From positions 1 through 64,000 of the forward strand of contig NZ_JAGEMN010000007.1 of the NCBI RefSeq assembly GCF_017921835.1: 64,000 nucleotides of DNA. The letters are read 5' to 3'. Below are positions 1 through 9,331 of the stretch, one piece after another. This DNA is from Sporosarcina sp. 6E9 (GTDB taxonomy: Bacteria; Bacillota; Bacilli; Bacillales_A; Planococcaceae). The translations under genes and the position numbers were made by a program. Each line of letters starts with the position of its first letter. The first letter of the stretch is position 1. Below the pieces are notes generated by a model. The model did not search any database. It saw only the letters and a program-made list of their open reading frames with translations, and was not told where the DNA came from.

Positions 1-70
1 CGCTCGACTTGCATGTATTAGGCATGCCGCCAGCGTTCGTCCTGAGCCAGGATCAAACTCTCCATAATAG
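1..70 (-). rRNA. 16S ribosomal RNA, 5' end only (partial)
   Basis: The reverse complement contains the universal 5' 16S sequence AGAGTTTGATCCTGGCTCAG followed by the usual start of the gene. Only about 70 nt lie in the window and the rest runs off the left edge. The exact 5' end is set by analogy with other Bacillales. It is preceded by tandem rRNA-type promoters at 234-262 and 352-380. Confidence 0.97.
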
Positions 71-233
71 AGAAACTTGAATAGCTCGAGTTTCATTTTG
101 CTGACTTTGAATCCGAAGATTCGTTTTTGTTTCGATTTAACGAAACATTATATCTTGACGTTTTGCTGTTCAGTTTTCAAGGTTCATATAGTTAGATTGT
201 ATTTGTTTGCCGTCGTTATTTGACGGTCTATAC

Positions 234-262
234 ATCATAACAAGTATCTCGACATAAGTCAA
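234..262 (-). promoter_or_regulatory. rRNA operon promoter P2
   Basis: On the minus strand a TTGACT -35 (257-262) and a TATGAT -10 (234-239) are separated by exactly 17 nt, about 165 nt before the 16S start. This is the proximal of two tandem promoters, the arrangement usual for Bacillales rRNA operons. No gene lies between it and the 16S. Confidence 0.85.
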
Positions 263-351
263 CACTTCTCGTCAATTAAATTTTAATTGGACTCGATGCG
301 TCACTGCGTGTTTTTTTAATACACGACGCCTTTCTCTTATGGCGAAACCTA

Positions 352-380
352 AATATAACCCACTTTAATAATAAAGTCAA
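352..380 (-). promoter_or_regulatory. rRNA operon promoter P1
   Basis: The distal promoter on the minus strand has TTGACT (375-380), a 17-nt spacer and TATATT (352-357). Together with P2 it fills the otherwise gene-free stretch 71-502, which also holds the AT-rich leader of the rRNA precursor. Confidence 0.75.
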
Positions 381-502
381 CATAAAGTTTTAATTTTATA
401 ACACAGGTTCTGACAGCTCCCATTTTGTTTCTAATCTCGTAACTCATTAATGTCGTTTCAATTCAATACTCTAATATGTTCTGATTAAATAAATCAAAAA
501 AA

Positions 503-532
503 GATTCTCTCATAAGTAAATACGAGAGAACC
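503..532 (-). terminator. Terminator after pbuG
   Basis: An inverted repeat with GATTCTCTC and GAGAGAACC arms is followed on the minus strand by a run of seven T. It lies 18 nt past the pbuG stop. Confidence 0.8.
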
Positions 533-549
533 TTTCTAAACGCTGTACT

Positions 550-1881
550 TTATTTTATAAATAGGAAGTATAGAACAAAGATAACCCATAGGCCATACAT
601 TATTGGATGTATTTCTTTTCTATTCCCACTCACAATCATTGTAATTGGGTAGAAGATGAACCCGATTGCAATTCCTGTTGCAATACTATAACTAAGTGGC
701 ATCGCAATAATCGTCAAAAATGCGGGTACTGCAATTTCAAAGCGATTCCATTCAATATTGCCAAGACTAGAAACCATTAAGACTCCTACAATGATTAACG
801 CTGGCGCTGTCACTTCAGATGTGATGACGAGCAATAAAGGTGAAAAGAATAGCGCTAAGAGAAATAATATGCCCGTAACAACTGAAGCAAATCCGGTTCG
901 GGCACCAGCTGCAACTCCTGCAGATGATTCAATATAAGATGTCGTTGTCGATGTTCCGAAGACCGCACCGGTTACAGTCGCGAGTGAATCAGAAATTAAC
1001 GCTTTTCCTGCACGCGGCAATTTATCTTCCTTCATTAAACCTGCTTGATTAGCAACTGCAACAAGCGTACCTGCTGTGTCAAAGAAGTCTACAAACAAGA
1101 ATGTAATAACTACGATTAAAAATTGTGTTGTAAGTAATGAAGTTGGATCTTGGAAAATCGCTTCAAATGCCGCACCAAATGTAGGGGCAACACTCGGAAT
1201 TTTGTCGACTACTTTAGTTGGCACATCAATTAAGTTAACAAACATGCCTAGTATCGTTGTAAGGATCATCCCGTAAAATATCGCGCCTTTTACTTTGCGA
1301 ACCATCATGATCACTGTGATAACTAGACCAAAAATCGCAAGTAGGGTCGGCCCTTTTGAAAGATCACCGAGCGTTACTAGCGTATTGGGATCTGCAACAA
1401 TGATATTCGCATTTTGAAATCCGAGGAATGTGATGAAGAGCCCTATACCAGCGCCGACTGCATACTTAAGTTGAGCTGGAATAGCGTTGATAACAATTTC
1501 ACGTAATCCTGTCAATGACAAAACGATGAAGATTAATCCTGAAAATAAAACACCCGTTAAAGCTGTTTGCCAAGGTATTCCCATTCCCAATACGACTGAG
1601 AATGCAAAGAATGCGTTAAGTCCCATTCCTGGCGCAAGTCCTATCGGATACCTTGCAATCACACCCATCATAATTGAGCCAACCGCGGCAGCAAGAGCTG
1701 TTGCAACAAAAACCGCTCCCTTGTTCATACGCATTGCTTCCGGAACATCTATGCCATCCAAAGATAGCATAAGTGGATTTACGATTAGAATATATGCCAT
1801 CGCAAGGAAAGTTGTAACGCCACCAATAATCTCATTGCGGTAATTCGAACCCAGTTTATCAAACTCAAAATACTTCTTCAT
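550..1881 (-). CDS. pbuG: Guanine/hypoxanthine permease, NCS2 (AzgA-type) family
   Basis: This is an integral membrane purine-base importer that salvages guanine and hypoxanthine by proton symport. The protein of about 443 residues is hydrophobic throughout, with a dozen or so membrane segments. It carries the family signatures GGVTTFLAMAYIL near the N-terminus, APGMGLNAFFAFSV and DTAGTLVAVANQAGLM, and aligns by eye along its whole length with B. subtilis PbuG. I start it at the internal ATG (1881) giving MKKYFEFDKLGSNYRNEIIGG, because family members begin there and a GGATGG box precedes it; an ATG six codons earlier is possible. The guanine riboswitch and terminator just upstream fit repression by guanine. 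guaA lies directly upstream. Confidence 0.93.
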   Translation of the reverse strand: MKKYFEFDKLGSNYRNEIIGGVTTFLAMAYILIVNPLMLSLDGIDVPEAMRMNKGAVFVATALAAAVGSIMMGVIARYPIGLAPGMGLNAFFAFSVVLGMGIPWQTALTGVLFSGLIFIVLSLTGLREIVINAIPAQLKYAVGAGIGLFITFLGFQNANIIVADPNTLVTLGDLSKGPTLLAIFGLVITVIMMVRKVKGAIFYGMILTTILGMFVNLIDVPTKVVDKIPSVAPTFGAAFEAIFQDPTSLLTTQFLIVVITFLFVDFFDTAGTLVAVANQAGLMKEDKLPRAGKALISDSLATVTGAVFGTSTTTSYIESSAGVAAGARTGFASVVTGILFLLALFFSPLLLVITSEVTAPALIIVGVLMVSSLGNIEWNRFEIAVPAFLTIIAMPLSYSIATGIAIGFIFYPITMIVSGNRKEIHPIMYGLWVIFVLYFLFIK

Positions 1882-1916
1882 TGAAGACCATCCATTCATA
1901 ATTTTAGATTTTTAAA

Positions 1917-1953
1917 CAAAAAAGAAGCATGCGAACATTTAGCCGCATGCTTC
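1917..1953 (-). terminator. Riboswitch expression-platform terminator before pbuG
   Basis: A perfect 10-bp stem (GAAGCATGCG / CGCATGCTTC, 1924-1953) with a run of seven T on the minus strand sits between the purine aptamer and the pbuG start. It is the expected off-state terminator of a transcriptional riboswitch. A second small hairpin with GACAG / CTGTC arms lies near 1973-1989, between aptamer and terminator. Confidence 0.88.
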
Positions 1954-1998
1954 CATAATACAAATCTAAAAGACAGAGATACCCCTGTCTTGTTAGAT

Positions 1999-2062
1999 CG
2001 TAGTCAAAACATTTACGGTGTTCCGGTAGAAACGTCCAAGCCATATTCTTGGATATATACGA
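1999..2062 (-). promoter_or_regulatory. Purine riboswitch aptamer, guanine class, controlling pbuG
   Basis: The minus-strand sequence has the conserved purine aptamer: P1 strands GTCGTA and TACGAT, the ATATGGC loop element, GTTTCTACC in J2/3, ACCGTAAATG in L3, and GACTACG in J3/1. The C in GACTAC is the ligand-pairing base that marks guanine rather than adenine specificity. It ends before the pbuG terminator and begins just past the guaA stop. Confidence 0.93.
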
Positions 2063-2078
2063 CGCTTTTATTCAATTA

Positions 2079-3632
2079 TCATTCCCACTCGATGGTTGAA
2101 GGTGGCTTGCTCGTCACATCAAAGAGGACGCGGTTAATCTTAGGTACCTCTTTAGTAATTCGAGCGCTAATTTTTTCAAGAACTTCCCACGGAATTTTCG
2201 CCCAGTCGGATGTCACACCATCTACGGATGTCACTGCACGAATTCCGATTGCATAGTCATACGTTCTTTGTTCGTTTGTAATGCCCACACTTTGAATATT
2301 CGGCAAGACTGTGAAATACTGCCAAATGTCTCTTTCAAGTCCTGCTTTTTTAACTTCGTCACGTAGAATCGCATCAGATTCACGAACCATCTCTAGCTTT
2401 TCTTCCGTAATTTCACCCAATACGCGAATCCCAAGACCTGGACCTGGGAAAGGTTGACGCCAAACAATTTCTTCCGGTAAACCCAATTCTAATCCAAGTT
2501 CACGTACCTCGTCCTTGAATAGGGCAGCCAACGGCTCGATTAATTCGAATTCCATTTCTTCGGGTAGTCCGCCGACGTTATGGTGCGATTTTATCGTTTG
2601 CGCTGTTAGTGTTCCACTTTCAAGAATGTCGGTGTAAAGCGTTCCTTGAGCTAAAAAGTCTATACCGTCAAGCTTAGCTGCTTCATCATCAAATACATAA
2701 ATAAACTCATTCCCGATAATCTTGCGTTTTTGTTCAGGATCAGAAACACCTTCTAATTTACTTAAAAAGCGCTCTTGCGCATCAATTTTTATGAAATTCA
2801 TATTGAACTGGTCAGCGAATGTAGCAACAACGCTCTCAGCCTCACCTTTACGAAGTAAACCGTGGTCTACGAACATGCATGTAAGTTGATCGCCAATTGC
2901 GCGGTGAATTAATGCTGCAACTACTGAAGAATCTACGCCTCCGCTTAGCGCCAGAAGAACTTTTTTGTCTCCAACTGTTGAACGAATTTTACCAATTTCA
3001 ATATCAATGAAATTCTCCATCGTCCATTTTGTTTTCACTTCGCAAAGATCGAAGATGAAATGTTTGAGTAATTCAAGTCCGTGCTCAGATTTCGGCGATT
3101 CCGGATGAAATTGCAGACCGTACATTTGACGCTCTTCATTTCCTATTGCCGCGATTTCACCATTATTCGTTGTTGCAATCACTTTAAATCCTTCTGGTGT
3201 TGCTGTAATCTGATCTCCATTACTTAACCAAACTGTTTGTGCTCCAACTTGTCCCATAAACAGATTCGAAGATGTATCTAGTTCCACTTTTTCTTCACTG
3301 TAAGTACGTTCATTTATCGTTTCAGTAGTGCCGCCAAATTCCTTGAGAATTAGCTGCGTTCCATAACAAATTCCTAGGATTGGAATGCCTGCTGAAAAAA
3401 TCTCAGAATCGATAGGGTACGCGTCTATATCAGCAACGGATTTAGGGCCACCTGATAAAATAATTCCGACAGCATTCATTTTTTTTAGTTCATCCGCAGT
3501 GATTGTATGCGGGTGAAGCTCACTGTACATGCCAAGTTGACGGATTGAGCGCGTCAAAAGCTGATTGTACGAACTGCCATAATCCAGAATTACAATTTTC
3601 TCTTGCTCAATTAACAAAGGAGTAGTTGACAA
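2079..3632 (-). CDS. guaA: GMP synthase (glutamine-hydrolysing)
   Basis: It converts XMP, glutamine and ATP to GMP in the cytosol. The N-terminal class I glutamine amidotransferase domain carries the nucleophile motif GICYGTQ and the QFHPES motif. The ATP pyrophosphatase domain has the P-loop ALSGGVDSS, and the C-terminal dimerisation domain ends with the typical [13 protein letters not shown] at 3641 lies inside the Shine-Dalgarno AAGAGGTGG, so I prefer the TTG at 3632, which gives about 517 residues. The gene sits behind its own guanine riboswitch (3757-3821) and in front of the pbuG riboswitch, so synthesis and uptake of guanine nucleotides are both set to sense guanine. Confidence 0.96.
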   Translation of the reverse strand: MSTTPLLIEQEKIVILDYGSSYNQLLTRSIRQLGMYSELHPHTITADELKKMNAVGIILSGGPKSVADIDAYPIDSEIFSAGIPILGICYGTQLILKEFGGTTETINERTYSEEKVELDTSSNLFMGQVGAQTVWLSNGDQITATPEGFKVIATTNNGEIAAIGNEERQMYGLQFHPESPKSEHGLELLKHFIFDLCEVKTKWTMENFIDIEIGKIRSTVGDKKVLLALSGGVDSSVVAALIHRAIGDQLTCMFVDHGLLRKGEAESVVATFADQFNMNFIKIDAQERFLSKLEGVSDPEQKRKIIGNEFIYVFDDEAAKLDGIDFLAQGTLYTDILESGTLTAQTIKSHHNVGGLPEEMEFELIEPLAALFKDEVRELGLELGLPEEIVWRQPFPGPGLGIRVLGEITEEKLEMVRESDAILRDEVKKAGLERDIWQYFTVLPNIQSVGITNEQRTYDYAIGIRAVTSVDGVTSDWAKIPWEVLEKISARITKEVPKINRVLFDVTSKPPSTIEWE

Positions 3633-3678
3633 TTTTTCCACCTCTTCTTCATTTTGCTAAGATTGCCTAAATAGTGAA

Positions 3679-3708
3679 AGACGCGACAATCTGATAAACT
3701 GCGCGTCT
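3679..3708 (-). terminator. Probable attenuator hairpin before guaA
   Basis: A 7-bp GC-rich stem (AGACGCG / CGCGTCT) on the minus strand is followed only by TTTCACTATTT, so it is a weak intrinsic terminator. Between it and the aptamer lies a longer hairpin (about 3721-3755, ATTACGCGAAAC pairing with GTTTCGTAAT). That hairpin's 5' arm abuts the 3' strand of aptamer P1, as an antiterminator should. Confidence 0.55.
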
Positions 3709-3756
3709 CATCCTTCATAATTACGAAACAGTTCTAACTAAGTCCGTTTCGCGTAA

Positions 3757-3821
3757 TCATAGTCAAGTCATTTCCGGTAACTTGGTAGAAACATCCGAAC
3801 CATATTATCGGACATATATGA
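3757..3821 (-). promoter_or_regulatory. Purine riboswitch aptamer, guanine class, controlling guaA
   Basis: The minus strand shows P1 (TCATA / TATGA), P2 with an ATATGG loop element, GTTTCTACC in J2/3, P3 (CAAGT / ACTTG) with the ACCGGAAATG loop, and GACTATG in J3/1. The cytosine predicts guanine binding. It is the second guanine riboswitch within 2 kb, placed ahead of guaA. Confidence 0.92.
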
Positions 3822-3873
3822 GGGTATTTAAAAGCAGTTCTTTTCATAATTCTACTGCTAAAAATGCAAAAAA

Positions 3874-6075
3874 TCAATCGGAAGTCCTATTGATTAAATC
3901 TTCCCACAGTTCCTGTAAGCGTAGCCAATCGTGCTCTGTTCTATTTTCTCCATAAATCCCTTTTTCATAGGCAGTCGTCAGCCTTTGCATAGAATCCCCG
4001 CCAAAGTGCGCGTCGACTTGAATTGCATACTGCAACAACGTCTCCCCGTTCCTGCGTTTTAATCCAAATCGGTGCAATTGTTTCAATAAACTACCATAGC
4101 GTTTTGAATACTTCGCCCAGTCGTTCGGACCAAACCGGTAATATCGAACAAGTAATTTAGGAATCCATTTTCTTCTTCTTCCATAGAGTAATGACCCAAT
4201 TGACGTTAATATGCCGAGAACAGCTAACAATATCCACTTCTGGTCAATTATCCATTTAATAATAAGATCAAATGATTTATTGAAATCAAAAACACTTTTT
4301 TTATTCTCTTTTTTGGTTTTCGTCTTCTGTTCAAGTTTTTCTCGTTCAGTTTTTGGCATTTCAGGAACTTCAGGATCATCTAATTGGAGTTCAGTATCAT
4401 ACTCAATATTTGAAGCTCCGCTAAAACCGATTGTTGGCTCGAATGGCATCCAACCGATACCGGGCATATAAGCTTCAACCCACGAATGCGCCTCGTTATT
4501 TGTAATCTTATAAACACTTTCCTTATTTTCATTACGCCCTAGTTCACCCGGTGCAAAGCCTTTCACCCATCTAGCCGGAATTCCAATTGTACGTAGCATC
4601 ACAACCATTGACGTAGAAAAGTTATCACAATAACCGTTTTTTGTTTCGAATAAAAATTGATCAACATAATCCTGATCTTCGGCGGGTACCGCAACGTCTT
4701 TTTGATCGTAAACGAATCCATTTCTACTAAAATAGCGTTCAATTGCTTTTGTTTTATCGTATACATTTTCACTAGAATTAGTAATTTTCTCTGCAAGTTC
4801 ACCTACTCTTGCGGGTAACTCATTCGGAAGTTGTAGATAGTCCGAAAATTCATCCCCTAATAAACTCACTGCTTCCATAGTTGTTTCCCGCAATGCCTTC
4901 AAACTAAAATCATGCTCAATATATTCAATTTCATATGAATCAAGCGATATCGGCTCATCACCAATTGCCGTGCGGTATTGCCCCAACGTTTCTAATTTCA
5001 TAAATTGCACGTCTTCATCTGTCTCTACATTAATCATGCCGTATGGGTATACGATAAAAGGAAATCGTTTCAACATATTCAATTGTGCGTGCTTCGATTC
5101 ACCGGCAATTATGCCTTCGTTTTCCGCATATGAACCCATTCCCATATTAGAAGTATACGTGATTACATCACTCTCACTGGGCTGTTCCCATCCCTTTGAA
5201 GTGTACGTATTTTTCGTTTCAATTTTCCAGTATTGTTTTTTGGGAACTGCCGCTTCAAAAATCAAGGTATTATCTTGAGTAAATGATCCGCCGAGCCTGG
5301 AGTCATCAGGATCATAGCCAGATTTAGAAATCCCCTCCCCATCGCCCCCTTCGCCAGCACCTTCAACGGCTGATTTCAAGAACGGAACCGGGTCAGCCCA
5401 TACCGGCTCTAATTTCGGCAATGTTAATATGAATATGCCACTTATAACTAGAATCACTACCAAAGGAATTGAAATGCTCGCTAATTTATGCGACGAGATT
5501 GATAGGCCATGCTTTTCAGCAAGTTTAGGAATCGTTAATAAGCCTAATAGCAATAAGCCAGTTATCATAATGATCAAGATGGAACCTTTTGCGGAATAAA
5601 CCGTGAACGTGTCAATAACGGCGATAAAGATAATCGTCATACAGTAAAATACAAATATGCTTTTTCTTGATTCAATCCAATGACGGATTAAGTAAGTCGT
5701 CATCCATAATAGAATGAAAAAAAGGATCGTTCGAAATGGATTTGATATTTCAGACCAATTGCCAACTAAGATGACGGCGAAATTCGAATTGAAATCTTCT
5801 AGAAGTAATTTTGTAGTTTCCTTCGTAAATAGAATTCCATCAAAGAACATAAAATGAATGGCCCAGATTATATATAGAATTTTTACGGACGCAGCAAGCC
5901 ACCATCTAACAGTCATCAATGATAAGTAAAAAGCAAGACCAATAAAGATTAAAAACAAAGAAATTTGTCCAGTTTGCGTGAGCTCCATTACAGGGAGAAG
6001 CCATTCTCTTAACATGACTATAGCCAATAAATACAATATAGATAGAAACCATTTATCGAGCCGCATTTCACTCAT
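3874..6075 (-). CDS. Transglutaminase-like membrane protein (TgpA/YebA type)
   Basis: The 733-residue protein has about six N-terminal membrane segments (TgpA_N-like, residues 10-220). An extracytoplasmic transglutaminase-core region follows with NGYCDNFSTSM (catalytic Cys), NEAHSWVEAY (catalytic His) and a downstream FEPT. Near residue 610 there is one more membrane segment and then a cytoplasmic tail. It matches B. subtilis YebA in size and neighbourhood. The start codon overlaps the stop of the DUF58 gene by 4 nt, so the MoxR-DUF58-transglutaminase genes form one operon. Such trios are thought to work at the cell surface, but the substrate is unknown. A modest stem (AGCAGT / ACTGCT) with a short T run lies just after the stop, about 3828-3860. 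Confidence 0.88.
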   Translation of the reverse strand: MSEMRLDKWFLSILYLLAIVMLREWLLPVMELTQTGQISLFLIFIGLAFYLSLMTVRWWLAASVKILYIIWAIHFMFFDGILFTKETTKLLLEDFNSNFAVILVGNWSEISNPFRTILFFILLWMTTYLIRHWIESRKSIFVFYCMTIIFIAVIDTFTVYSAKGSILIIMITGLLLLGLLTIPKLAEKHGLSISSHKLASISIPLVVILVISGIFILTLPKLEPVWADPVPFLKSAVEGAGEGGDGEGISKSGYDPDDSRLGGSFTQDNTLIFEAAVPKKQYWKIETKNTYTSKGWEQPSESDVITYTSNMGMGSYAENEGIIAGESKHAQLNMLKRFPFIVYPYGMINVETDEDVQFMKLETLGQYRTAIGDEPISLDSYEIEYIEHDFSLKALRETTMEAVSLLGDEFSDYLQLPNELPARVGELAEKITNSSENVYDKTKAIERYFSRNGFVYDQKDVAVPAEDQDYVDQFLFETKNGYCDNFSTSMVVMLRTIGIPARWVKGFAPGELGRNENKESVYKITNNEAHSWVEAYMPGIGWMPFEPTIGFSGASNIEYDTELQLDDPEVPEMPKTEREKLEQKTKTKKENKKSVFDFNKSFDLIIKWIIDQKWILLAVLGILTSIGSLLYGRRRKWIPKLLVRYYRFGPNDWAKYSKRYGSLLKQLHRFGLKRRNGETLLQYAIQVDAHFGGDSMQRLTTAYEKGIYGENRTEHDWLRLQELWEDLINRTSD

Positions 6076-7286
6076 GAATGAATCACCCCTTTAAACGCGG
6101 TTGGGAATTGTTCTTTCGTAAGCGCATGAACTGATATTCCTTTGGACTTGGCTAAACGAATGTCCGCCGCAAGCACACTTTTTAACGGTGTATCCTTCTT
6201 CACTACAGTAAAACAGGTAATTGACCGGGCATTTGTCACATTACTAATCACTGACTCCAAAAACGCCCAATCCGGATGCGAGGTAATTAAAATGACACTT
6301 CCACTTTGGATAAATTCATCTCTATAGTCGGTTGAGATAATAGCTGCACTGTCATCCGAAGGTTTGATCTTCGCTAAATGAACAAGCACTTTTCTAAACT
6401 GCTCTTCCGATTGAATGAACGGAAAAGTTGCGGACTCTTTTCCTGTTGATAAAAAGCCAATTCCCGCTTGGTCATTCGTTGCTTCTTTTAAAATTGAGGC
6501 TGCAAGTTCAACTTGCTCTTCAAATGTTTCAGATGGTCGACCATCAAATATGACTAGCAAATCTTGAGAACGTCGGTCTTCGAATTCCTTAGTCATTAAA
6601 GTTTGCGTCCTGGCGAACGATTTCCAATGAATCCATGATACCCGGTCTCCCGCTTGATAATCGCGGACACCCGTTGCCATAGTAGTATCTTTCACAACAT
6701 TGTATGGTGAAATCATCGAACCTAAATCATATTGAGTATCAATCGGTGCATAGTGAAGATCTGTCATTTTTGGATACACCAACACTGTATTTTTCAGCGG
6801 AATGAAATGTTTTTTTCGAATCCAGCCGAAAAAGTCCGAAACTTCTATTTCCACACCTTCCAATACATGTTCTCCACGTGGCATTCTATCAATCTCGTAC
6901 TGCCATTCTTCTTTCTTTTGAAAACCGAAAACAAAAAGTTTTTTCATAGTGCCTTTGGTAACGAATCTTATGTCTTCATCACGCCATTTTTCGGAAATCA
7001 CTGTATAGAGTAAAGGGAATGGAAAATCTCTCTTCACCTTTAAACTAACAATCAATTTACCGCCATTTTCTACGCTAGCTGTGCGAATAACACGTTCAGC
7101 TGTAACTGTTCGAAGCGGATATAAAAACAATGCAACAGAATAAAGTATAAATGGAAAGATTGCGTAAAAAATTGCCCAACTAACATATCCGCCTTGAAAC
7201 ATTGCAAAGACGAAGGCCGATAGAAATATGATCAAGACAAAGACAAGCCGCCCCCATATTGACAATAACTTCTTAAATCGTTTCAT
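6072..7286 (-). CDS. DUF58 domain protein (YeaD-like)
   Basis: The 404-residue protein has two N-terminal membrane segments (residues 12-55). A cytosolic C-terminal region carries the DUF58 signature around DYQAGDRVSWIHWKSFARTQ and a von Willebrand A-like fold segment (LLVIFDGRPS). It is the partner of the MoxR ATPase in the same operon. It shares a 4-nt ATGA overlap with the MoxR gene upstream and with the transglutaminase gene downstream, which points to translational coupling. Family members are thought to act as adaptors for MoxR; that role is inferred here from context. Confidence 0.9.
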   Translation of the reverse strand: MKRFKKLLSIWGRLVFVLIIFLSAFVFAMFQGGYVSWAIFYAIFPFILYSVALFLYPLRTVTAERVIRTASVENGGKLIVSLKVKRDFPFPLLYTVISEKWRDEDIRFVTKGTMKKLFVFGFQKKEEWQYEIDRMPRGEHVLEGVEIEVSDFFGWIRKKHFIPLKNTVLVYPKMTDLHYAPIDTQYDLGSMISPYNVVKDTTMATGVRDYQAGDRVSWIHWKSFARTQTLMTKEFEDRRSQDLLVIFDGRPSETFEEQVELAASILKEATNDQAGIGFLSTGKESATFPFIQSEEQFRKVLVHLAKIKPSDDSAAIISTDYRDEFIQSGSVILITSHPDWAFLESVISNVTNARSITCFTVVKKDTPLKSVLAADIRLAKSKGISVHALTKEQFPTAFKGVIHS

Positions 7287-8230
7287 TTAACCGAAACCCT
7301 ATCAAGAGGCACATTAACTTTCGCTAATATCCGTTCTACAATTTCATCGGCTTCAATTCCTTCATACTTGGCTTCCGGTTTTAAAATCATTCGGTGACCA
7401 AAAACAAATGGTGCTAAGTACTGAACATCATCCGGTGTCACGTACGTTCTCCCGATCAGTAACGCATATGCTTGGCATGCTTTCATGAGGGAAAGGGATC
7501 CACGTGGGCTTACCCCAAGATAAACGAATGGATTATTTCGTGTTTCACTTGCACAAGTTACGATGTAGGATTTTACAGCATTGCTGACAATTACGTCTTT
7601 TACAGCATGTTGCAAATTTATGAGGTCATCCAAAGAAATTACCGGTTCTAAGTTATCAATTGGAATTTCTTGTTCAGCTCTCCGTAAAACTTCAATTTCT
7701 TCAAGCGGTGTGGGATACCCCATTTTCAATTTAAATAAGAATCGGTCTAATTGAGCTTCCGGCAACGGATAAGTTCCTTCATATTCAATTGGATTTTGTG
7801 TTGCCATGACGAAAAAAGGTTGTGGAATGCGCATTGTTTCACCGTCGATGGTTACAGAGGATTCCTCCATACCTTCAAGCAATGCCGACTGAGTCTTTGG
7901 CGATGTTCGGTTAATCTCATCAGCAAGAATAATATTCCCCATAATTGGACCTGGTCTAAATTCAAACTCCAGTTCTTTCGGGTTATATATAGAAACGCCC
8001 AAAACGTCTGATGGCAATAAATCTGGCGTAAATTGAATTCGTTTAAAATCTGCACCAATCGATTTCGCCAACGCTTTGACCATCATCGTTTTCCCCACGC
8101 CCGGGACATCTTCCAATAAGACATGTCCGCCCGCAAGAAGTGCCGTCATGCTGAGTTCCGCGATATCTCGTTTACCAATCATTACTTTTTCAATATTATT
8201 TAAAACTTTTCCAATCAATTCTTTATGCAA
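7283..8230 (-). CDS. MoxR-family AAA+ ATPase (YeaC-like)
   Basis: This is a cytosolic chaperone-like AAA+ ATPase and the first gene of the MoxR-DUF58-transglutaminase operon. The Walker A motif EDVPGVGKTMMVKALA, Walker B LADEINR, a sensor region (FVMATQNPIEYEGTYPLPEAQLDRF) and the C-terminal lid are all present. The longer frame opens at an ATG at 8293, but that codon has no ribosome binding site. A TTG at 8230 follows a GGGGGG tract and yields a start like other MoxR proteins (HKELIGKVLNNIEKVMIGK), so I use it. About 315 residues. Confidence 0.9.
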   Translation of the reverse strand: MHKELIGKVLNNIEKVMIGKRDIAELSMTALLAGGHVLLEDVPGVGKTMMVKALAKSIGADFKRIQFTPDLLPSDVLGVSIYNPKELEFEFRPGPIMGNIILADEINRTSPKTQSALLEGMEESSVTIDGETMRIPQPFFVMATQNPIEYEGTYPLPEAQLDRFLFKLKMGYPTPLEEIEVLRRAEQEIPIDNLEPVISLDDLINLQHAVKDVIVSNAVKSYIVTCASETRNNPFVYLGVSPRGSLSLMKACQAYALLIGRTYVTPDDVQYLAPFVFGHRMILKPEAKYEGIEADEIVERILAKVNVPLDRVSVK

Positions 8231-8436
8231 TTTGGTCCCCCCCAATGAATCAATATATAGCAAATTATCCGAAAAGTAACTATACACTTCCATATTACAG
8301 GATAACCCTACTATCTACAACTTAAGCAGGAAGGAAAAAAGAACTGTTAAATTATATTGAAAATCATTGAAACAGCTTGCAGAAATATAGGTTGAATAAT
8401 GATTGTCTTATTTAGCATTAAAAATCTCCAAACAAA

Positions 8437-8476
8437 AAAGTATAGAAGGAGAATATAAAAATTCTCTTCTATACTT
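8437..8476 (-). terminator. Terminator after nadE
   Basis: Arms AGTATAGAAGAGAAT and ATTCTC(C)TTCTATACT form a long stem followed by TTTTTTG on the minus strand, 16 nt past the nadE stop. The 8231-8436 stretch holds no other recognisable feature apart from the non-used upstream ATG of the MoxR gene. Confidence 0.88.
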
Positions 8477-8491
8477 TAAGATTTCAACGAT

Positions 8492-9319
8492 TCATTTCCA
8501 AAAGTCATCAAAGACTGTTATTGGCATATGGCGTTTATGCATGGATTTTAAATAATAATTTTCGAGTCTTTCTCGCGATTCTTCAGGAATCTCTTTTCCT
8601 TCAAGATAATCATCGATGTGGTCATAGGTTATACCTAGTGCTACCTCATCCGGAATTGCAGGCTTATCGTCCTCTAAATCCGCAGTCGGTACTTTTTCAT
8701 ACAAATGTACAGGACAATCCAACGCTTTCAATAATTCTTTACCCTGTCTTTTATTCAACCGAAATATCGGCATAAGGTCAGCGCCGCCGTCTCCGAACTT
8801 CGTATAAAAACCAGTTATCGACTCGGCCGCCTGATCGCTTCCCAACACAACGCAATTATTCACGGCAGCTACAGAATATTGAACCTTCATACGTTCACGA
8901 GCCTTCTCATTTCCTTTTGCATAGTCGGATAAATGCAGGCCAATCTCGGTTAATGCCCGAACGCTAGCATCCACTGATTCCTTGATATTAACCGTATATA
9001 TTTGAGTCGGCTGGATAAAATCCAATGCATCCTGACAATCTTTTTCGTCAAATTGCGTACCGTACGGCAGTCGAATTGCAATGAATTGATAACGATCCGT
9101 CTCATCCTCATCATTTAATTCATCAATTGCGATCTGCGCAAGCTTACCTACGAGCGTGGAATCTTGTCCGCCTGAAATCCCAATAACGAAACCGTTTAAA
9201 AATGAATGCTTTCTTGCATACTCCTTCATGAAATCCACTGATTGTCGAATTTCCTCCCAGGGATCAATGACTGGTTTAACTTTCAATTCAGCAATAATTT
9301 CTTCTTGAAGCGATTTCAT
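8492..9319 (-). CDS. nadE: Ammonia-dependent NAD+ synthetase
   Basis: It amidates nicotinic acid adenine dinucleotide to NAD+ with ammonia and ATP. At 275 residues it has the length of the ammonia-dependent form and lacks a glutaminase domain. The PP-loop motif GISGGQDST (residues 45-53) and the downstream YCSVAAVNN-like and GSDQAAES segments typical of NadE are present. The start has a strong AAGGAGAG box. It lies 12 nt downstream of pncB, making a two-gene NAD salvage operon. Confidence 0.95.
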   Translation of the reverse strand: MKSLQEEIIAELKVKPVIDPWEEIRQSVDFMKEYARKHSFLNGFVIGISGGQDSTLVGKLAQIAIDELNDEDETDRYQFIAIRLPYGTQFDEKDCQDALDFIQPTQIYTVNIKESVDASVRALTEIGLHLSDYAKGNEKARERMKVQYSVAAVNNCVVLGSDQAAESITGFYTKFGDGGADLMPIFRLNKRQGKELLKALDCPVHLYEKVPTADLEDDKPAIPDEVALGITYDHIDDYLEGKEIPEESRERLENYYLKSMHKRHMPITVFDDFWK

Positions 9320-9331
9320 CGTAATCTCTCC

